NCBI GenBank assembly: GCA_041751935.1
Contig: JBGSIA010000027.1
Location: forward strand, 10,323 to 74,322
Length of the DNA stretch: 64,000 bases
Direction of reading: 5' to 3'
From: JBBSJZ01 sp041751935
GTDB lineage: Bacteria; Planctomycetota; Planctomycetia; Pirellulales; Pirellulaceae
Positions 61,452-64,000 of the stretch are shown in pieces. How positions within the stretch are numbered: position 1 is the stretch's first letter; each line of letters begins with the position of its first letter. Made by a program: the position numbers and the translations under genes. The notes beneath the pieces were generated by a model. The model saw only the letters and a program-made list of their open reading frames with translations, was not told the origin of the DNA and did not search any database.

Positions 61452-62732
61452 CTAGTCGTCACCGAGATTGAATAAATGTCGTAGCGCGTCGAGCAGACCG
61501 CGCTGGTGCCCCTCAGCCGCATCGTCACGGAGTGATGCGAGTGGCGGGTGAAGCAGCTTATTGATAAGCCGATCGAAAGACTTTTCGATTTCCTTGGAGA
61601 TAACGCTGTCACAATCGTCGTGTCCCAATTTACTGATCAGCCGTTTCAACTCCTCGGCCTTGAGTTGCTCGGCTTGTTCTCTCAACCTGCGCACAACTGG
61701 TCCGGTAGCGCGATGATTTAAATCGCTCAAAAACTGCTGCGTTTCTTCAGCAATAATCTTCTTTGCTTTAGGCCATTCCTTTTCCCGCTCGCGACGATTT
61801 TTATCGCAAGCATCTTGCAGATCATCGATCTGGTACAAATAAACACCGGAATATTCGCCGATCGCGGGGTCAATGTCACGTGGGACCGCTAAGTCCAAGA
61901 TCAACATGACACGTCCCTTGCGCTGTGCATGAAGCGGCGCAAATTGAGCGGAAGAGAGGATCGGTTCTGCTGCCGAAGTCGTACCAACAAGCAGGTCAGC
62001 CCGGACAACTTGTTCCTGGAGCGATGACCATGGCGCCGTCTGGACACGATAGGTGTGAGCCAGCGCCTCAGCACGCTCGGGCGAGCGGTTGACCACGCAA
62101 ACATCGCGTGCGTCGGCCTGGTGCAAGTATCGCAACGTCTCTTCCGCCATCTCCCCAGCACCGCACAGCACGACTCGCTTATCACTGAGCGAGTCGAACA
62201 CTTCCGGCACGATTTCCCCCACCGCAACACTCGGCACGCTGACTCGGCGGCGATGGATCGAGGTTTCGTGCTGCACACGTTTCGCAGCGCGGTTGGCAGC
62301 CTGGAACACGCTATGCGAGAGAGGTCCAGCGGAACCCGCGGTACATGCCAATTCATAGGCCTGCTTCACTTGGGACAAAATCTGTGCTTCGCCCAGCACC
62401 ATGCTGTCTAAACTGGCCGCGACCGTAAACAAATGTTCGACCGCTTCGCTGCCAACTCGATAGATCGTGTGCTCCAATACCTCCTCAACCGACAACGAAT
62501 GTTGCTCAGCGATGAAGGTGGCGACATCTTTCCTGTCCAGCTCGCCGCCATTGACCGCAGCTGCGTACAACTCCACTCGATTGCATGTACTCAACAGTAC
62601 CAATTCACTGGTGGGAAATCGTTGACGAAACGCCGCCAGTGCCGAGGTGACTTGTTCTGTGGAAAACGAAAACCGTTCGCGAAACTCGACAGCAGTATCA
62701 TGGTGGCTGCAGCCCATCATTTGCAGCGTCAT
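61452..62732 (-). CDS. hemA: Glutamyl-tRNA reductase
   Basis: 426 residues from ATG 62732, which overlaps the stop of the upstream cytochrome assembly-like gene (ATGA). First enzyme of the C5 route to heme and chlorophyll: NADPH reduces glutamyl-tRNA to glutamate-1-semialdehyde. Motifs: catalytic Cys in LLSTCNRVELYA, GEAQILSQVK, NRAAKRVQHETSI, VVLCGAGEMAEETLRYL (NADPH) and a C-terminal dimerisation helix. Frame upstream of 62732 is open but outside the family. Confidence 0.96.
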   Translation of the reverse strand: MTLQMMGCSHHDTAVEFRERFSFSTEQVTSALAAFRQRFPTSELVLLSTCNRVELYAAAVNGGELDRKDVATFIAEQHSLSVEEVLEHTIYRVGSEAVEHLFTVAASLDSMVLGEAQILSQVKQAYELACTAGSAGPLSHSVFQAANRAAKRVQHETSIHRRRVSVPSVAVGEIVPEVFDSLSDKRVVLCGAGEMAEETLRYLHQADARDVCVVNRSPERAEALAHTYRVQTAPWSSLQEQVVRADLLVGTTSAAEPILSSAQFAPLHAQRKGRVMLILDLAVPRDIDPAIGEYSGVYLYQIDDLQDACDKNRREREKEWPKAKKIIAEETQQFLSDLNHRATGPVVRRLREQAEQLKAEELKRLISKLGHDDCDSVISKEIEKSFDRLINKLLHPPLASLRDDAAEGHQRGLLDALRHLFNLGDD

Positions 62733-63571
62733 GACGTGGGCACCTGTCCGTGTGAGGAGCCCAAAACGGCCAACATGGTCAAGATCAAGAACCCGAAGCT
62801 CGCTAGCGTTAGGTACGCGACTTTGCGCCCGCGCCGGGCTGGCGCATAGGCGAATTCGACAATCGTGGCGGCAACAAGCCACGCAAACAGCAAGCCGCTG
62901 AACAACACGCCGCCCTCAGTCCAACCCACGTGGCCCCAGCGGTTGAGGTTCATCACGACGCCGGCAAAGACGCCAATTCCTACCGCAACCGTGCTGACGA
63001 TTAAACAATGTCGATTCAGTTTCTGAAGTGACTCCAACGTTGGCAAACGCAAAGTCGAACCAGCACGCTTCCGTTTCAGCCGCCAAGACTGGAGCAAGTA
63101 CATCACACCGGCAAGAAAGCCTATGAGCACCGCCCCCGCTCCCACGGCCATCGCCAGTGCGTGGGCGTTGCGCCACACTTCCGTAGCTTCGGTGCGCGAA
63201 AACGGTGCTCGATCTCGCATCGCGACCGCTAACAGGATCAGTCCCAAGATGACCGGTAGAAAGAAAAAGCTGACAATGGTGTCAGGGCGCCTCAGATAAA
63301 ACACCAAAAAGCAAACGGTCAGTCCGAACGCCAGCAGCAACGACCAATCCAACCAAGACGCCAGCAAGCCTAGCTCGCCGCTGGACTGGTCGACGGTTAC
63401 ACGAAAGGCCAAGTACGCAAGATGCGTAAACAGACCGATACTGGTCATGGCGATCACCGCCAGCCCGCGGCCGGGGACGCGACCGACCAGGCGTAGCAGT
63501 TCCAAAACCAACACGATTAAGTAGCTGGAAAAAAAGCAAGTGACTGTGATCTCGCGAAAAATAGCGAGCAT
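62729..63571 (-). CDS. HemX/CcsA-like cytochrome c assembly membrane protein
   Basis: 280 residues with about eight helices. The last third contains NRWGHVGWTEGGVLFSGLLFAW, the region of the CcmC/CcsA/HemX family (PF01578) that handles heme or regulates HemA. In Bacillus hemX is next to hemA and affects HemA level. The overlap with hemA supports that link here. No other cytochrome c biogenesis gene is in the window. Confidence 0.88.
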   Translation of the reverse strand: MLAIFREITVTCFFSSYLIVLVLELLRLVGRVPGRGLAVIAMTSIGLFTHLAYLAFRVTVDQSSGELGLLASWLDWSLLLAFGLTVCFLVFYLRRPDTIVSFFFLPVILGLILLAVAMRDRAPFSRTEATEVWRNAHALAMAVGAGAVLIGFLAGVMYLLQSWRLKRKRAGSTLRLPTLESLQKLNRHCLIVSTVAVGIGVFAGVVMNLNRWGHVGWTEGGVLFSGLLFAWLVAATIVEFAYAPARRGRKVAYLTLASFGFLILTMLAVLGSSHGQVPTS

Positions 63572-63581
63572 GAGTTCTCGT

Positions 63582-63854
63582 TCAGTGCGATCGGGTTGGC
63601 GGGTTCGTTGCCAGCAGCCGCTGCAAAGCCGCTGCCTTATTGGGAGCGATCCAGCGCTGATGCGTCAGGGACAACGACGCAGCATGCAAATCTCCACTGG
63701 CTAGATGCACCAGTGTACTCACAGTAGCTAGGGCGATGTTCCGTTGGGCCGCGTTGACCAACGATAGGTCCGCGCGGCAACGGCGACAGGTATCCGATGC
63801 CGTTTGCTGGGCGGCACAAACCGGACAGGCAAGTGAGCGAGTAATGTCGTTCAT
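63582..63854 (-). CDS. Small zinc-ribbon protein of unknown function
   Basis: 90 residues. N-terminal CxxC pairs (LACPVCAAQ ... TCRRCRADL) make a probable zinc ribbon; the rest is a helical segment (AQRNIALATVSTLVHLA and AALQRLLATNP). It is 10 bp upstream of the hemX-like gene on the same strand, so it is in the same operon. Confidence 0.65.
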   Translation of the reverse strand: MNDITRSLACPVCAAQQTASDTCRRCRADLSLVNAAQRNIALATVSTLVHLASGDLHAASLSLTHQRWIAPNKAAALQRLLATNPPTRSH

Positions 63855-63898
63855 GTTAGAACTGCACTTTAGGTGAGTTGTGAGGATAAAAGTTTTCG

Positions 63899-64000
63899 TC
63901 AGGCAGCCAAGAATAGTAGGCGTTCAAGTCGGTCGCGGATTTTTGCTTGGTCGGCGGCGTTTTGCAGATCGCTCAAAAATTCACTTCGCAGCATTTCGCG
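63899..64000 (-). CDS. C-terminal end of an unknown protein, cut by window edge
   Basis: The minus strand holds 33 codons ending with TGA at 63899-63901: EMLRSEFLSDLQNAADQAK then IRDRLERLLFLAA. It looks like a helical end of a gene that begins outside the window and would be the first gene before the zinc-ribbon gene. No family can be named. Confidence 0.4.
   Translation of the reverse strand, partial: REMLRSEFLSDLQNAADQAKIRDRLERLLFLAA

Noticed and set aside
60917..61612. Poly-serine open frame on the minus strand
   Set aside because: It is only the antisense reading of the Asp/Glu codons of the ScpB tail.

Overview
The window looks like a chromosomal segment of a planctomycete, most likely of the Rhodopirellula/Pirellulales kind. 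I infer this from gene content and did not run a phylogeny. The pointers are a protein with two TIGR03000 (Planctomycetes-type) domains, an ECF sigma factor and Hanks-type kinase pair, two exported sulfatases, a PQQ-propeller protein, a GHL10 glycoside hydrolase, many signal-peptide proteins of unknown function, and frequent GTG/TTG starts with weak Shine-Dalgarno sites. No rRNA, tRNA, CRISPR array, prophage or intact insertion sequence is visible. Apart from one decayed locus (about 39.9-40.9 kb) this is core chromosome.

Layout. 1-15.7 kb: mostly minus-strand genes: a cut-off secreted Cys-rich protein, trpB, an HTTM membrane protein with its partner, the TIGR03000 protein, a ppx-pcm pair with overlapping ends, YgiQ and an EamA transporter; mutM, a Tat-exported alpha/alpha-toroid protein and an AcuI-like reductase lie on the plus strand. 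15.8-19.8 kb: a plus-strand AIM24 / FHA / ECF sigma / Ser-Thr kinase module. 19.8-30.3 kb: pyruvate carboxylase, topoisomerase III with two zinc ribbons, a GHL10 hydrolase, and a DNA methyltransferase fused to a GIY-YIG domain. 30.4-39.9 kb: a DUF4261-like protein, thiL followed by a bacterial CaMKII-association-domain protein, an OprO/P-type porin, a secreted Cys-rich protein, an FHA protein, an RlmI-like methyltransferase, a seven-iron ferredoxin, an HNH nuclease and a DUF456 protein. 39.9-40.9 kb: remnants of an O-GlcNAc-transferase-like gene next to a probable dispersed repeat.

40.9-55 kb: a PQQ-propeller protein, an MFS transporter, two sulfatases, hisA overlapping a secreted hydrolase, and a redox cassette made of a predicted covalently flavinylated TPR protein followed by one polypeptide that joins NapH-like and NapG-like parts (six Fe-S cluster motifs and an internal Tat-type signal). 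55-64 kb: the replication-origin neighbourhood in the order dciA(DUF721)-dnaN-dnaA, with DnaA boxes on both sides of an unusually short dnaA, then a cysteine desulfurase, a small membrane protein, scpB with a very long acidic tail, and a hemA-hemX-zinc-ribbon operon.

The items I rank highest for follow-up are the flavin/NapHG redox cassette, the methyltransferase-GIY-YIG fusion (which lacks the usual catalytic Glu), the short DnaA with its candidate origin, and the exported isoaspartyl methyltransferase.
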